Below, piece by piece: positions 8,555 through 22,043 of a DNA stretch of 64,000 nucleotides. Every line of letters starts with the position of its first letter. Position 1 is the stretch's first letter. Where the stretch lies: positions 62,001 through 126,000 of the forward strand of contig JAQWTL010000020.1 in NCBI GenBank assembly GCA_029242715.1, read 5' to 3'. The notes under the pieces are model-generated. The model was not told the origin of the DNA. It ran no database searches and worked only from the letters and a program-made list of their open reading frames with translations. The position numbers and the translations under genes were made by a program. The stretch is from Phycisphaerales bacterium. GTDB taxonomy: Bacteria; Planctomycetota; Phycisphaerae; Phycisphaerales; SM1A02.

Positions 8555-9886
8555 GTGACCTCGCTGCTCATACATGGCGGACGCATCATTGATCCGGATT
8601 CCGGCACAGATGCAACCGGTGACCTTCTGATCCGAAACGGCTGCATCGAGGCCATTTCAACAGACAGCCCGTTGCCGCGTGATGCTGATTCGAGCATCGA
8701 TGCCGATGGCTGCCTGGTTACACCGGGCCTGGTTGATCCCCACGTGCATCTGCGGGAGCCCTCCAACGGCCAGCCGCACCGTGAGACAATCGCCATCGGA
8801 TCCCGGGCGGCATTGGCAGGTGGCTTCACCACCATCTGCAGCATGCCCAATACCCAACCACCACCGGACACTGCAGATCGCATCAAAGATCTTGTTTCAC
8901 GGGGCAAAATGGCCAACGCTGCGAGGGTGTACCCGATCGCATGCGGCACAATGAACAGGGCCGGCGAAGAAGCAACCGATGTTCAGAAACTGATTGATGC
9001 CGGCGCACAGGGCATTTCGGATGATGGCGATGGGGTGGCCTGCGATGCGGTAATGGACACGATCCTGCAACGCGTCGCTGCAGCAGATACCTGTTTCATG
9101 CAACATTGTCAGGATCCCACGATGACCCTGGGTGCTGCCATGAATGCCGGAGCGCTTGCTGTCCGCATGGGACTCGGCGAATGGCCTCCTGCTGCTGAAA
9201 CCTCAATGATCGAACGCGATGTCCTGCTCAATGGCAAACATGGCGCCCGCTATCACGCCCAACACCTGAGTTGTTCAAAGAGTGTTGATGTCATCAGAAA
9301 GGCTCGGGCTGAAGGACAAACCGTGACCGCTGAAGCCAGCCCTCATCATCTGCTTCTCACCGAAGAGGCCTGTGAGGGCTACAACACGATCGCCAAGGTC
9401 AACCCTCCACTGAGAACCTCCCAGGACATCGATGCCATCAAGGAAGGGATTGCCCAAGGTGTCATCACGATCCTGGCAACTGATCAGGCACCTCATCCAC
9501 CACAGGCCAAGGAAACCGACTTTGCATCTGCAGCGTTCGGCATGGTCTCCATCGAGTGCGCCCTGCCGCTCTACAAACGCGCCCTGGTAGATGAAGGCGT
9601 AATCGACTGGTCTCGATTGATCGCCATGATGACCTGTGAACCTGCCAACCTGGTTGGCCTGCCAGAAGCTGGTCGACTCAGAATGGGTGGGCCTGCTGAT
9701 GTGACCCTGATCGATCCAGATCTGGAATGGACCATCGATTCCAGCACTTTCCTCACGACTGGTCGTAACTGCCCATTCGACGGCTGGAGCGTTTCAGGAC
9801 GTGCCCTGGCGTCCATTATCGCCGGAGAGGTCCGTTGGGCCCTTCCTGGTGCCCGCATGGAGCAAACAGCCATAGCAGGGCATTGA
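8555..9886 (+). CDS. pyrC: Dihydroorotase (type I), with one altered active-site motif
   Basis: Amidohydrolase that closes carbamoyl-aspartate to dihydroorotate in pyrimidine synthesis. About 443 residues. Family motifs present are DPHVHLREP (first metal ligands), the GISDDGDGV stretch, ASPHHLLLTEE, and the late motif read here as ATDQAPHP. Most active type I enzymes have DHAPH at that site, so the first His is Gln while the catalytic Asp is kept. I chose the GTG at 8555 because GGGAGGGAG lies 8 bases upstream; a TTG at 8537 lies inside that ribosome site. It is possible that this protein is a catalytically weak or structural partner of aspartate carbamoyltransferase, but no pyrB is in the window. 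Confidence 0.9.
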   Translation: MTSLLIHGGRIIDPDSGTDATGDLLIRNGCIEAISTDSPLPRDADSSIDADGCLVTPGLVDPHVHLREPSNGQPHRETIAIGSRAALAGGFTTICSMPNTQPPPDTADRIKDLVSRGKMANAARVYPIACGTMNRAGEEATDVQKLIDAGAQGISDDGDGVACDAVMDTILQRVAAADTCFMQHCQDPTMTLGAAMNAGALAVRMGLGEWPPAAETSMIERDVLLNGKHGARYHAQHLSCSKSVDVIRKARAEGQTVTAEASPHHLLLTEEACEGYNTIAKVNPPLRTSQDIDAIKEGIAQGVITILATDQAPHPPQAKETDFASAAFGMVSIECALPLYKRALVDEGVIDWSRLIAMMTCEPANLVGLPEAGRLRMGGPADVTLIDPDLEWTIDSSTFLTTGRNCPFDGWSVSGRALASIIAGEVRWALPGARMEQTAIAGH

Positions 9887-10115
9887 ACCCACCCCCCGGG
9901 TCCAGTACGATGCGTCACTTACCCATGGATCGGGGTGTTCCCATCCATGGCAACAATCCGTATGGCCGTTACCTGAACGTGGGAAGGTACACGGCAACGA
10001 TTTTCATCGACTCGACCATCATCATGATGGTCACACCCAAGCGCCCATGCGCAGGTGGCGGAAAGATCCGCACTCCCACGTGCACCTGCTGGTGTCGCTG
10101 CCAAGGACAAGACTC
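9887..10115 (+). promoter_or_regulatory. Leader region of rpsB-tsf
   Basis: A 229-base non-coding gap before rpsB. It contains an 8-bp inverted repeat (CCATGGAT at 9923-9930 with ATCCATGG at 9943-9950) and further complementary segments close to the start (GCAGGTG near 10050 and CACCTGC near 10083). Ribosomal protein S2 operons are often autoregulated through the leader RNA. The structure here is suggestive only. Confidence 0.3.
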
Positions 10116-11009
10116 ATGTCCGATACGCTCGTACAGGATCTGCTGGAGGCCGGAATCCATTTCGGCCAGAGGCGAAGTGCCTGGAATCCACGCATGAAGC
10201 CCTACATCTGGGGCGCACGCAACAAGATCCACATCATCGATATTCGCGAAACGATCAAAGGTCTCCTGCTGGCCAAGCGTTTCATCACCAAGACTGTCCA
10301 GAGCGGCAAGGATGTCTGCTTCATCGGGACCAAGCGACAGGCACGTGATGCTGTCCAGACCCGGTCAACAGATGTCAACATGCCATGGGTTGTCGAACGA
10401 TGGCTCGGTGGCACCTTGACCAACTTCCGAACCATCCGCGAGCGGCTCCGCCGACTCAAGGAACTGGAAGGCCTCATCGAAACTGGTGAAATCAATTCCT
10501 ATTCCAAGAAGATGACTTCACAGTTGATGCGAGAGAAGCGGAAGATCACCCGCAACCTCGAAGGCATCCGACATATGAACAAGCTTCCCGGTGCGTTGGT
10601 CATCATTGACACCAACCGGGAAATGAATGCACTGCGGGAAGCTCGTGCTCTGCACATTCCCACGATTGCATTGATCGATACGGATGGTGATCCCAACGTC
10701 GTCGACCTGCCCATCCCGGGCAATGACGACTCGATGCGTTCCATTGACGTCATCATGAGGGAACTCACCGCAGCCGTCACCGAGGGCGTAAACCAGCGAC
10801 CTGGAGAGAACCAGAAGGAAGCCAGTGCAGAAGAGACTGCCGGTGACCAGACTGCACAAAACCAGCGACCATCCTCTTCCCGCAGCCGATTCCGCGGCAT
10901 TGCCTCCGCTTCGGCCAGTGCCGATGCCACGGCAGAAAATGCTGGTGAAGAAACCGCCCCACCCGCTGAGGCCCCCGCCCCCGAAGGCGAGTCCGCCCCA
11001 GCTTCGTGA
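10116..11009 (+). CDS. rpsB: 30S ribosomal protein S2 with acidic/Ala-rich C-terminal extension
   Basis: Structural protein of the small subunit. Starts MSDTLVQDLLEAGIHFGQ and carries the family landmarks WNPRMKPYIWGARNKIHIIDI, WLGGTLTNF and the late IPTIALIDTDGDPN. The start is ATG 10116 with AAGGA 8 bases upstream; the open frame extends further 5' but lacks S2 similarity. The core ends near residue 228. About 65 further residues are Glu/Ala/Pro-rich and low complexity, making it longer than the usual 240 or so. tsf follows 66 bases later, the standard gene order. Confidence 0.97.
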   Translation: MSDTLVQDLLEAGIHFGQRRSAWNPRMKPYIWGARNKIHIIDIRETIKGLLLAKRFITKTVQSGKDVCFIGTKRQARDAVQTRSTDVNMPWVVERWLGGTLTNFRTIRERLRRLKELEGLIETGEINSYSKKMTSQLMREKRKITRNLEGIRHMNKLPGALVIIDTNREMNALREARALHIPTIALIDTDGDPNVVDLPIPGNDDSMRSIDVIMRELTAAVTEGVNQRPGENQKEASAEETAGDQTAQNQRPSSSRSRFRGIASASASADATAENAGEETAPPAEAPAPEGESAPAS

Positions 11010-11075
11010 GTTACTGAACCAACACCTGCCTGAACACTGACTCCCTACCAGGGACCTGAACCAGGAGTATTGAAC

Positions 11076-11864
11076 GTGAGCGTTGCAGCAAAGGACGTGA
11101 TGTCCCTCCGCCAGAAGACCGGCCTTGGCATGATGGACTGCAAGGAAGCCCTCATTGCCACTGACGGTGACATGTCCGCCGCTGAGGAATGGATTCGCAA
11201 GAAGCGCAAGGGCAAGATGGATTCCCGTACCGAACGGGCAACCGGCGAAGGTCGCATCGGTATTCTCATTGATGCCGACAAGGCCGTCATGGTCGAAGTC
11301 AAGACCGAGACCGACTTCACCGCCAAGAATGAAGACTTCATCGAGATGGTCGATGGTGTCTGCAAACTGGCCATGGCCGCACCTGCTGGTGACATCTCTG
11401 TCACTGATGGCATCCAGAAACTGGTTGATGATGTTCGCATCAAGACCGGAGAAAACGCCAACTACTCTCGTGGCGAAAAGCTCGAGGGTGGCCACTACGG
11501 CAGCTACCTCCATCATGATGGCAAACGATCCTGCCTGATCCAGCTTGATGGCGATGCAGATGCTGATGTCCTCAAAGGAATCTGCCAGCACATCGTCTTC
11601 CATGACCCGGCCGCCATCGGCCCCGATGATGTCCCTGCTGAAACCCTTGAAAAACTTCACAACGATGCCATGACGGAAGCCAAAGGCTCCGGCAAGAACG
11701 ATGAGATCGCCGGCAAGATTGCTGAAGGCAAGGTTCGCAAGTACCTCGAGGAAAACACGCTCATCAAGCAGAAGTTTGTTCTGGATGAGACCAAGACCGT
11801 CGAGGAAATGCTGCCATCGGGCGTAAATATCACCCGTTTCATCCGCTACACACTTGGCGGCTGA
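11076..11864 (+). CDS. tsf: Translation elongation factor Ts
   Basis: Guanine-nucleotide exchange factor for EF-Tu, about 262 residues. The N-terminal UBA-like domain has LRQKTGLGMMDCKEALIAT, followed by the EF-Ts core motif RIGILIDADKAVMVEVKTETDFTAKN and a C-terminal module ending in GVNITRFIRYTLGG. Start choice: AGGAG at 11063-11067 lies 8 bases before GTG 11076 but only 2 before an in-frame TTG 11070, so GTG is preferred. It is co-transcribed with rpsB, and a terminator follows the stop. Confidence 0.96.
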   Translation: MSVAAKDVMSLRQKTGLGMMDCKEALIATDGDMSAAEEWIRKKRKGKMDSRTERATGEGRIGILIDADKAVMVEVKTETDFTAKNEDFIEMVDGVCKLAMAAPAGDISVTDGIQKLVDDVRIKTGENANYSRGEKLEGGHYGSYLHHDGKRSCLIQLDGDADADVLKGICQHIVFHDPAAIGPDDVPAETLEKLHNDAMTEAKGSGKNDEIAGKIAEGKVRKYLEENTLIKQKFVLDETKTVEEMLPSGVNITRFIRYTLGG

Positions 11865-11891
11865 GCAAAGACTGATCTGATTTGATTCACG

Positions 11892-11914
11892 GGCCGCGTC
11901 CTCTGGACGCGGCC
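11892..11914. terminator. Terminator between tsf and the CpcT-like gene
   Basis: A 10-bp GC-rich perfect stem (GGCCGCGTCC and complement) with a TCT loop, then TGTTTCATT. It sits between convergent stops and may serve both genes. Confidence 0.82.
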
Positions 11915-11934
11915 TGTTTCATTCCAGGCCTGTT

Positions 11935-12612
11935 CTACTCAGGTCCACGGCTGGATGTACGGCGAAAGATGTAGGGACCGCTTGTGGAGCCCCAGACCTG
12001 CTGCCCCTGAGGGCCGTATCCCCTGTCCCAAACCAGGATGCGATCAGATCGAAGGGTCACGTCCGAGCTCAGGTAGGTGGCACCGCTCAGATCACTGGGG
12101 CATCCGGTGCCTTCGATTCCTCCCTTGAAGGTATTGCCATCCACCTTCTTGAAGACGACGGTGCACCCGGGTCGTGGGACGAGTGAATCCGGGTGAAGAC
12201 CACCCAGCGAGCCATCGCCTCGCCAGGGCGCGGTGTAGTCCAGAGGGTTGCCTGGCAGATCAAAGACCTGACTGTCAATGCGTCCATCGGACTGGATCGA
12301 GAGTTGGTAGACACGTTGGCGATAGGGCTTGTTCAGCGCATCGGAGTGAGCCTGTTCCACATAGAGCCAGGGGCCGTCATCACGGAATTCCCAGATCGGC
12401 ACCTGTACAAGCCTGATGTCATGAAAATCACCAGGTGCTTGCTTGGACTGTTGATGGCTGTTGAACGTCCCGACCATCCATTTCTTGACAGTCTGTATCG
12501 CCTTTCTCTTCTGCTTGCCCCTTGACACTTTCGGGCCAGACGTGCAGGCAGCCATTGCCAGCAAAATCATGGCCGAGGCAACGAGCAGCGTTCTGTTGGT
12601 TCGCCTTCCCAT
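11935..12612 (-). CDS. CpcT/CpeT-family (chromophore lyase-like) lipoprotein
   Basis: A 225-residue exported protein with a lipobox-like signal (LLAMAAC). The mature part matches the CpcT/CpeT family: MVGTFNSHQQS, PIWEF, WLYVEQA, YRQRVYQL, a single conserved Cys near PRPGCTVVF, then DRILVWDRGYG and QVWGSTSGPYIF. In phycobilisome-bearing phototrophs these proteins attach bilin pigments to phycobiliproteins. This appears to be a non-phototroph and the protein is exported, so bilin lyase activity is doubtful; a lipocalin-like tetrapyrrole or small-molecule carrier role is possible. The start overlaps the FmdB-like stop by one base (TGATG). Confidence 0.82.
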   Translation of the reverse strand: MGRRTNRTLLVASAMILLAMAACTSGPKVSRGKQKRKAIQTVKKWMVGTFNSHQQSKQAPGDFHDIRLVQVPIWEFRDDGPWLYVEQAHSDALNKPYRQRVYQLSIQSDGRIDSQVFDLPGNPLDYTAPWRGDGSLGGLHPDSLVPRPGCTVVFKKVDGNTFKGGIEGTGCPSDLSGATYLSSDVTLRSDRILVWDRGYGPQGQQVWGSTSGPYIFRRTSSRGPE

Positions 12613-12932
12613 CAGTCAGCCGAAAGCGTGTCAGGCCCTTTGCCTGCCCGCTTCTCATAGTGGCCGTCTCCCGCCTTCTCATACTTCGTGAACCCCAGTC
12701 GATCGAGGTTCTTATTGGATAGCTTCGACTTGGTCGTTGCATCAGACCAGTTACCGGCAATGTTGGGAATCGACGGGATGCGACGCACCGGAACCCCTGT
12801 CTCGGGGTGCTTGGTCAGCGGATCCTCCGACATGGGTTGAACCACCTCGAAGATCTCGCCCTCGGATCCATCCTTCATGATGACTTGATAGGTGTAGGTC
12901 GGCACGTGATCAGTGTATTCCCACACGGCCAT
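12612..12932 (-). CDS. FmdB-like small protein with degenerate zinc ribbon
   Basis: About 106 residues. The segment [26 protein letters not shown] follows the spacing of FmdB-family zinc-ribbon proteins, in which the Pro-rich part normally contains CPxCG. All zinc Cys are missing here (HPETG in place of the second pair). The C-terminal half ([20 protein letters not shown]) is not recognised. The start is placed at ATG 12932, which overlaps the end of the upstream transpeptidase gene by 23 bases; a longer frame begins at 12962 inside that gene. Function unknown. It lies between a periplasmic transpeptidase and a CpcT-like lipoprotein. Confidence 0.6.
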   Translation of the reverse strand: MAVWEYTDHVPTYTYQVIMKDGSEGEIFEVVQPMSEDPLTKHPETGVPVRRIPSIPNIAGNWSDATTKSKLSNKNLDRLGFTKYEKAGDGHYEKRAGKGPDTLSAD

Positions 12933-14709
12933 TGATGACGAACTCGAAACCCGGATCATCATTGATGATCACCGGCTCGATGCCAGCAGGCTCACCCCCC
13001 TTGCGAGGGTCGCTAGCAGGCATGATCAACCCTTCCGGGGTGATTTCTATCAACTGGACCTTGCCTACAGAAGGCCGGCGCCCCGTTGAATGCCCCAGTG
13101 CCTCAACCGCCTCGATACTCCTGGAATCCATCCAGCACTCCTCGAAATCAAGACGGTCAGGCATCCACTGATGGTGAAAACGCGGCGCGGCCAGGGCCTC
13201 CACGGGAGTCATCCCCAGAAGCAGAACATTGATGATGGCCTGGAGGGTCCCATTGATGATGCGAGGTCCACCCGACGCGCCCGCAATGAGTCGTACGGAG
13301 TCCCCCTCCATGACGATGGTTGGCGACATCGATGAGATCGGTCGCTTTCCGGGGGCTGGCAGGTTGCCCTCTGATTGCTTCAGGCCAAAGGCGTTGGCCT
13401 TGCCGGGAATGGTCGTGAAGTCATCCATCTCGTCATTGAGAACAATTCCCCACTCCGGAACACCGACCAGTGAACCGAACTCCAGGTTGATCGTCTCAGT
13501 GCAGGCAACTGCCGATCCATCAGCGGTATAGATGCTGAAGTGACTGGTACCCGCATCATCGGGAGGCACGACACCAACGACATCCCGTTCCGCAACGGCA
13601 TCGAATCGAATCGAATTGGCAGCAGCATCCAGACTTCCTTCATCCAGCATCTGACTGACAGGAACAGATACCTGCGTGCCATCCGCCATGTAGCGAGCCC
13701 GGTCAGCAAATGCATGACGCATCGCCTCGACAAGAAGATGAATCCAGGCTGGTGATTCAGGCTTCAGATCGGGAACCTCATCAATTCGACGATCGATGAT
13801 TCCCAGGATGGCCTGCATGGCGATACCGCCACTGCTGGGTGGTGGCATTGAAAGCAGACGGTACTTCTCGAGGACAACAACGCTTTGCAACGGCGATGTG
13901 CGTGCAACACGATATCCATGAAGATCAGAAGCCGTGATGACGCCACCGAACTCATCAACAACACGAGCTATCGAATCGGCAACCTCGCCCTTGTAGAAGG
14001 CATCCGGACCCTCTGCAGCAATACGCCGCAACAACCGGGCCTGAGCTGGCTGTTGGATGATGTCACCCTCTTCAAGTTCGCCGCCGCCACAGAGGTTCTG
14101 CCATGTCCACTCGGAGGCGGCATGCAGTTCGGGATGATTCGATCGGACCTGTTCAACCCAACCGGCAGCGTCAATCCAGGCAGACTTGACTACAACACCA
14201 TCTTCGGCAGCCTGTACAGCCGGCTGCACGAGGTCCGACCAGGGCAATGACCCCCAACGCTGATGAGCCTCCCACAAACCTGCAACCATGCCAGGCACAC
14301 CGACTGCTGCTCCACCAAACCGACTGGCCGTCGATTCGCGGTCGACATAGAACGTGGAATCGACTGCTGCAGGCGCTGTTTCACGGTAATCCAAGGCCGC
14401 TGAAACAGCACCACGCTTTGATGTGGCTGCCAGGCGGACAACCATGAAGCCCCCGCCACCAACTCCGCAACTGAAGGGATGAACTACCGAGAGACAGAAA
14501 CTCGTAGCAATCGCAGCATCGATCGCATTACCACCCTGCCTGAGCATGGAGGCACCCGCTTCTGATGCCAGGGCATGGTCGGCAGCCACGGCACCACCTC
14601 GATAGATCTTCTGTGGCTTCACCGGCCAGGAATGCTGTTGACAACCGATTGAAACCGTCATCAATAACGTACTGGCCAACATTGAGATTTGGATTCTCTT
14701 CTTCATCAA
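12910..14709 (-). CDS. ggt: Gamma-glutamyltranspeptidase (lipoprotein)
   Basis: N-terminal nucleophile hydrolase that transfers or hydrolyses the gamma-glutamyl group of glutathione. 599 residues, with a signal peptide ending in lipobox VSIGC, so it is probably membrane-anchored in the periplasm. Visible motifs: [44 protein letters not shown], the autocleavage/nucleophile Thr of DAGTSHFS near residue 387, and later [14 protein letters not shown]. The start ATG overlaps the upstream isomerase stop (ATGA). Length and motif order are normal. In context it may feed glutamate or cysteine from glutathione-like peptides to the cell. Confidence 0.94.
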   Translation of the reverse strand: MMKKRIQISMLASTLLMTVSIGCQQHSWPVKPQKIYRGGAVAADHALASEAGASMLRQGGNAIDAAIATSFCLSVVHPFSCGVGGGGFMVVRLAATSKRGAVSAALDYRETAPAAVDSTFYVDRESTASRFGGAAVGVPGMVAGLWEAHQRWGSLPWSDLVQPAVQAAEDGVVVKSAWIDAAGWVEQVRSNHPELHAASEWTWQNLCGGGELEEGDIIQQPAQARLLRRIAAEGPDAFYKGEVADSIARVVDEFGGVITASDLHGYRVARTSPLQSVVVLEKYRLLSMPPPSSGGIAMQAILGIIDRRIDEVPDLKPESPAWIHLLVEAMRHAFADRARYMADGTQVSVPVSQMLDEGSLDAAANSIRFDAVAERDVVGVVPPDDAGTSHFSIYTADGSAVACTETINLEFGSLVGVPEWGIVLNDEMDDFTTIPGKANAFGLKQSEGNLPAPGKRPISSMSPTIVMEGDSVRLIAGASGGPRIINGTLQAIINVLLLGMTPVEALAAPRFHHQWMPDRLDFEECWMDSRSIEAVEALGHSTGRRPSVGKVQLIEITPEGLIMPASDPRKGGEPAGIEPVIINDDPGFEFVINGRVGIH

Positions 14710-15542
14710 CTCACTCCAGGTCCAGCATGTGCTCGAACAAGATCGATCGCCACTTTGATGTCCTCGACACGGCTGCCACCCGCTTCACGTTCAATGATCA
14801 CTTCGACATCCTCTGATCCGGAACCAAGAACCTTGAAGAATCCATTCCAATCAACGGCACCCGTTCCAACTGGCACTTCCTGTCCCCACTCACCCTGCGT
14901 TGTCGCAGGCAGTGCATCCTTGATATGAACCTGGAAGACATGCGCACGCAAGATGTCCAACGCTTCGACAGGATCGCCCATTCCATAAAGAACCATGTTC
15001 GCAGGATCGAAGTTGACTCCAACCGATTCACGATCAATGTCGCCCAGGACTTCCAGCAATGTAGAAGCGGATTCCTGTCCGGTCTCAAATGCAATGTGGA
15101 CGCCCTGGTCGCTGAAGATCGATGCCAGTACCTGAAGCCGTTTCACCATTGCGCTTCGCTCGGGATCCTCACGATCATGTGGCAGGAAACCAGCATGCAA
15201 AGTGACGAGGTCGATACCGGCCCCTTTCGCGAGGACTGCCATGGCTCTCGCCATGGCCTCATTGGCCGGCCAGGTGAAGTCTGGACGAATCCCACCCGTA
15301 CGGGCGATCGACTCCAACGTGCTGTAATCCTCGCCAACAGGGGCCATCATCCCACTGGCAATTGAGACCCCTGCAGCCTCCAATACCTCGATGACATCGC
15401 CCCATAACTCCCGATCACTTACCGCTGGGGATAATGCCAGCTGGACCTTGGATAAACCGGTGGCGGCCAGCCGATGAACCAGTTCTGCCGGGGAATCGGG
15501 CTGGAGGCTCCAAGAACACACACCAAGACCGCAATCAGCCAT
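14706..15542 (-). CDS. Sugar phosphate isomerase/epimerase-like TIM-barrel protein
   Basis: 278 residues of the xylose-isomerase-like TIM-barrel superfamily (AP endonuclease 2 fold). Features: N-terminal [40 protein letters not shown] and VFQVHIKDA, with Glu/Asp/His residues in the positions used to bind the metal in this family. The substrate cannot be told. It is the first gene of a minus-strand operon with ggt (ATGA overlap). Divergent from the DUF4442 gene at 15648, with a shared 105-base promoter gap. Confidence 0.85.
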   Translation of the reverse strand: MADCGLGVCSWSLQPDSPAELVHRLAATGLSKVQLALSPAVSDRELWGDVIEVLEAAGVSIASGMMAPVGEDYSTLESIARTGGIRPDFTWPANEAMARAMAVLAKGAGIDLVTLHAGFLPHDREDPERSAMVKRLQVLASIFSDQGVHIAFETGQESASTLLEVLGDIDRESVGVNFDPANMVLYGMGDPVEALDILRAHVFQVHIKDALPATTQGEWGQEVPVGTGAVDWNGFFKVLGSGSEDVEVIIEREAGGSRVEDIKVAIDLVRAHAGPGVS

Positions 15543-15647
15543 TTCTTTGCTCCATTTCGACTCTGGGTGGATTCCCCCAGGAGCCTGAAGAGCGTAGGAT
15601 GCGTCTCCAAGGCCACGGCGTCAATAGCCTGCCAGTGCGGATACACG

Positions 15648-16241
15648 ATGACAACGACTCACAGCAAGCCATCCATGGGCCCGTCGGCGGCCACACTGCC
15701 CCCTCCAAAGCGGTCTCTATACAACCGCATGGACGATTTCATCAGTCGGCTGAGCACCCGGAATAACTTCTGGCACCGTGCCTGCTCGCTGGTCTGGCTG
15801 CCATTTGCCTGGAAGTCCGGCATCACCATGAAGCGTCTGGGAACGGACCGCTTCACGGCCATCCTGCCCTTCAAGCGAGTTAATCGAAATTGGTACAACG
15901 CCATGGCAGGAGCAGCCCTCCTTGGCAATTCCGAGGTCGCTGCCGGCATGTTCGTCTTTACCGAATGTGGCACCGACTACGCCGTGGTTTGCAAGGATCT
16001 GCGATACAAGTTCCTGCGGCCATGCCTGGGACCGGCGGTCTACAGGATCACCGAAGGCGATCAGGCCTCTCAGCAGATCAAGGATTTGATCAGTGCTGGC
16101 GGTGAGTTCAATATCAATCTTCAACTGGACGTCTCCCAGATCCTCAAGAACAAGGGTCGAAAGTTGCGGGTTGGTCGCTGCGAGCTGACCTTCCACTGCA
16201 CCCCCAAGACGGTCTTCAGACAGCGCAAACGCCGCAGCTGA
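15648..16241 (+). CDS. DUF4442 hotdog-fold protein
   Basis: About 197 residues. The core (WKSGITMKRLGTDRFTAIL, then NWYNAMAGAALLGNSEVAAG) matches the DUF4442/PaaI-like hotdog fold, related to acyl-CoA thioesterases. The highly basic C-terminus (KTVFRQRKRRS) is unusual. The frame is open from 15474, but residues before ATG 15648 look like non-coding translation and would overlap the divergent gene, so I use 15648. The membrane protein gene follows 20 bases later. The real substrate is unknown. Confidence 0.75.
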   Translation: MTTTHSKPSMGPSAATLPPPKRSLYNRMDDFISRLSTRNNFWHRACSLVWLPFAWKSGITMKRLGTDRFTAILPFKRVNRNWYNAMAGAALLGNSEVAAGMFVFTECGTDYAVVCKDLRYKFLRPCLGPAVYRITEGDQASQQIKDLISAGGEFNINLQLDVSQILKNKGRKLRVGRCELTFHCTPKTVFRQRKRRS

Positions 16242-16261
16242 TCTGGCGATACTCTTCTGCC

Positions 16262-17413
16262 ATGAGCCACCCGATTCGAACCGCCGCAAGCACAGCAGGC
16301 TGGGGACTGTTCCTCACGTCCAGTTGGACATGGTGCATCGGGATGTGGCTGCCGATCGTGCTGCTTGGCATGTACGGTTGGCCCGGGTTCTGGCTGTTCG
16401 CCATTCCGAACGTGATCGGGTGTGCCGCCATGGGATACCTGGTGAAATCACGCGAGCATTCACAGAGCCTGGTCGAGAAACACCGCGGGCCCATGCGATG
16501 GTTCTCGGTTGCCACGATTGCCTATCAGCTGTTTTTCCTGGCCTTCATCTTCGGAACACAGGGCTGGATGCTGGGCATGAGTGGCAGCACGCTTTTCGCA
16601 CTGCTTGTGCCCGCAGCCGCTTTCATAATCGCCCTGGCCGCCAGTTTCATTCCATGGCCTGTATGGCCATGGATTGGAACACTCCTGTTCGCCGCAAGCA
16701 TGGTGAGCTGGGGCTTCCTGGGAAGCAGCGTAACTGAGCAGATTGAAAACACGGGATCAGAACCTTCACTGGATCTTGTGCCGCTTGCCCCGTTGATCAT
16801 CCTGGGCTTCCTGGCCTGTCCGTGGCTGGATGCCACCTTCCACAGAGCACGGCAACTCGCTCCCAGCCGCCATGCCTTCGGCATCTTTGGCATCACGTTC
16901 TTTGCCATGCTGCTCTTCATCACGTGTTACTACCGTGTCAGCGGAACAGATTTCTGGTGGTTCGTCCTGGCCTTCTTCTGCTACCAGACGATCTTCACCA
17001 TGAGTGTTCACCTTCGTGAAATCAGACTGCTCTCTGCCGCACGGGGATGGGGCTCACCTGGTTTACTCATGGCCTGCTCACTGATTGGCCTGGTCATCGG
17101 ATACAGCATCTGGCAAGTGTGCTGCACATCCATCGCCCGGGATTGGCTGGATGACACCTACCTACGATTCATGGCTCTCTATGGGCTGGTATTCCCCGCC
17201 TGGATCCTGGCCTTCATGCTCGGTCGTGGACGCTGGACCAGTGGAAACATGGCCGTGTTCATCATCGGCCTGCTCATCGCACTGCCCATGGCCGAACTGG
17301 GCATGCTTCATGCCTCCAAATGGTGGCTGATGCCTGCTGTTGCAACACTCCTTGCCAGCGCAGCCATCATCTCCATCCGAAATCGCCAGGCCGTCGCATC
17401 CTCAACCAGTTGA
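16262..17413 (+). CDS. Multipass integral membrane protein, unknown
   Basis: 383 residues with about ten hydrophobic helices spread over the whole length. The first helices (GMYGWPGFWLFAIPNVIGCAAMGYL) vaguely resemble the start of sodium:solute symporters, but I cannot identify a transporter motif. Trp-rich. It starts 20 bases after the DUF4442 stop and is probably co-transcribed with it. It is convergent with secA, whose stop abuts this gene with no spacer. Function not assignable. Confidence 0.8.
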   Translation: MSHPIRTAASTAGWGLFLTSSWTWCIGMWLPIVLLGMYGWPGFWLFAIPNVIGCAAMGYLVKSREHSQSLVEKHRGPMRWFSVATIAYQLFFLAFIFGTQGWMLGMSGSTLFALLVPAAAFIIALAASFIPWPVWPWIGTLLFAASMVSWGFLGSSVTEQIENTGSEPSLDLVPLAPLIILGFLACPWLDATFHRARQLAPSRHAFGIFGITFFAMLLFITCYYRVSGTDFWWFVLAFFCYQTIFTMSVHLREIRLLSAARGWGSPGLLMACSLIGLVIGYSIWQVCCTSIARDWLDDTYLRFMALYGLVFPAWILAFMLGRGRWTSGNMAVFIIGLLIALPMAELGMLHASKWWLMPAVATLLASAAIISIRNRQAVASSTS

Positions 17414-21583
<4,170 letters not shown>

Positions 21584-21692
21584 GGGTCACCTCGTGATTG
21601 GTTGATGGGTACAGAACTGATAGTGATGAATAGACGACAGCAGAATCACCTGGGCAGCCAGGACAGGTGTCCGTGGATCTGCCGAGGGCTGT

Positions 21693-21965
21693 TCAGCAAC
21701 TTGGTGGCGGCAAGTTCAACCGCGCTTCTCCAAGTCGGCTCGTCTCTGATCGCAACTCCCCCAGGTCGACCCGGCGTTCCAACGCGGGGGCTCCAGACAG
21801 TCCATCATCCAGGCTCACCTGGAAGCAAGCCTCCACGTGAACTGGAAGGGCCAGGACTGACAGGACCGGCGCGTGGGTGACGGGCCGAACCACTGAGTTC
21901 GTTGTGAGCCCCCCCGACGTCACCATCAATACCATTGCAAGCATCACAAGGGTCCCACCGGCCAT
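21693..21965 (-). CDS. Possible small secreted protein (hypothetical)
   Basis: A 90-residue frame starting ATG with a hydrophobic segment (MAGGTLVMLAMVLMVTSGG) that could be a signal peptide, then a plausible soluble part (VSLDDGLSGAPALERRVDLGEL). It lies in the 460-base gap between divergent secA and copA, on the secA strand, 109 bases before the secA start. No family is recognised and the ribosome site is weak, so this could be chance. If unreal, the gap holds only promoters. Confidence 0.3.
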   Translation of the reverse strand: MAGGTLVMLAMVLMVTSGGLTTNSVVRPVTHAPVLSVLALPVHVEACFQVSLDDGLSGAPALERRVDLGELRSETSRLGEARLNLPPPSC

Positions 21966-22043
21966 AATGGTCGGACGAGACAAAGATGAGCACACAACAG
22001 GTGTAGCCTGGGGGGTCATGGCCGTACAGTGTACCCAGTGAAT

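Noticed and set aside
10518-11660. 380-residue open frame antisense to rpsB-tsf
   Set aside because: It lies across two well-conserved plus-strand genes and shows only low-complexity Gly/Ser sequence.
13885-14250. 121-residue frame antisense to ggt
   Set aside because: It lies opposite conserved GGT sequence and has no independent support.
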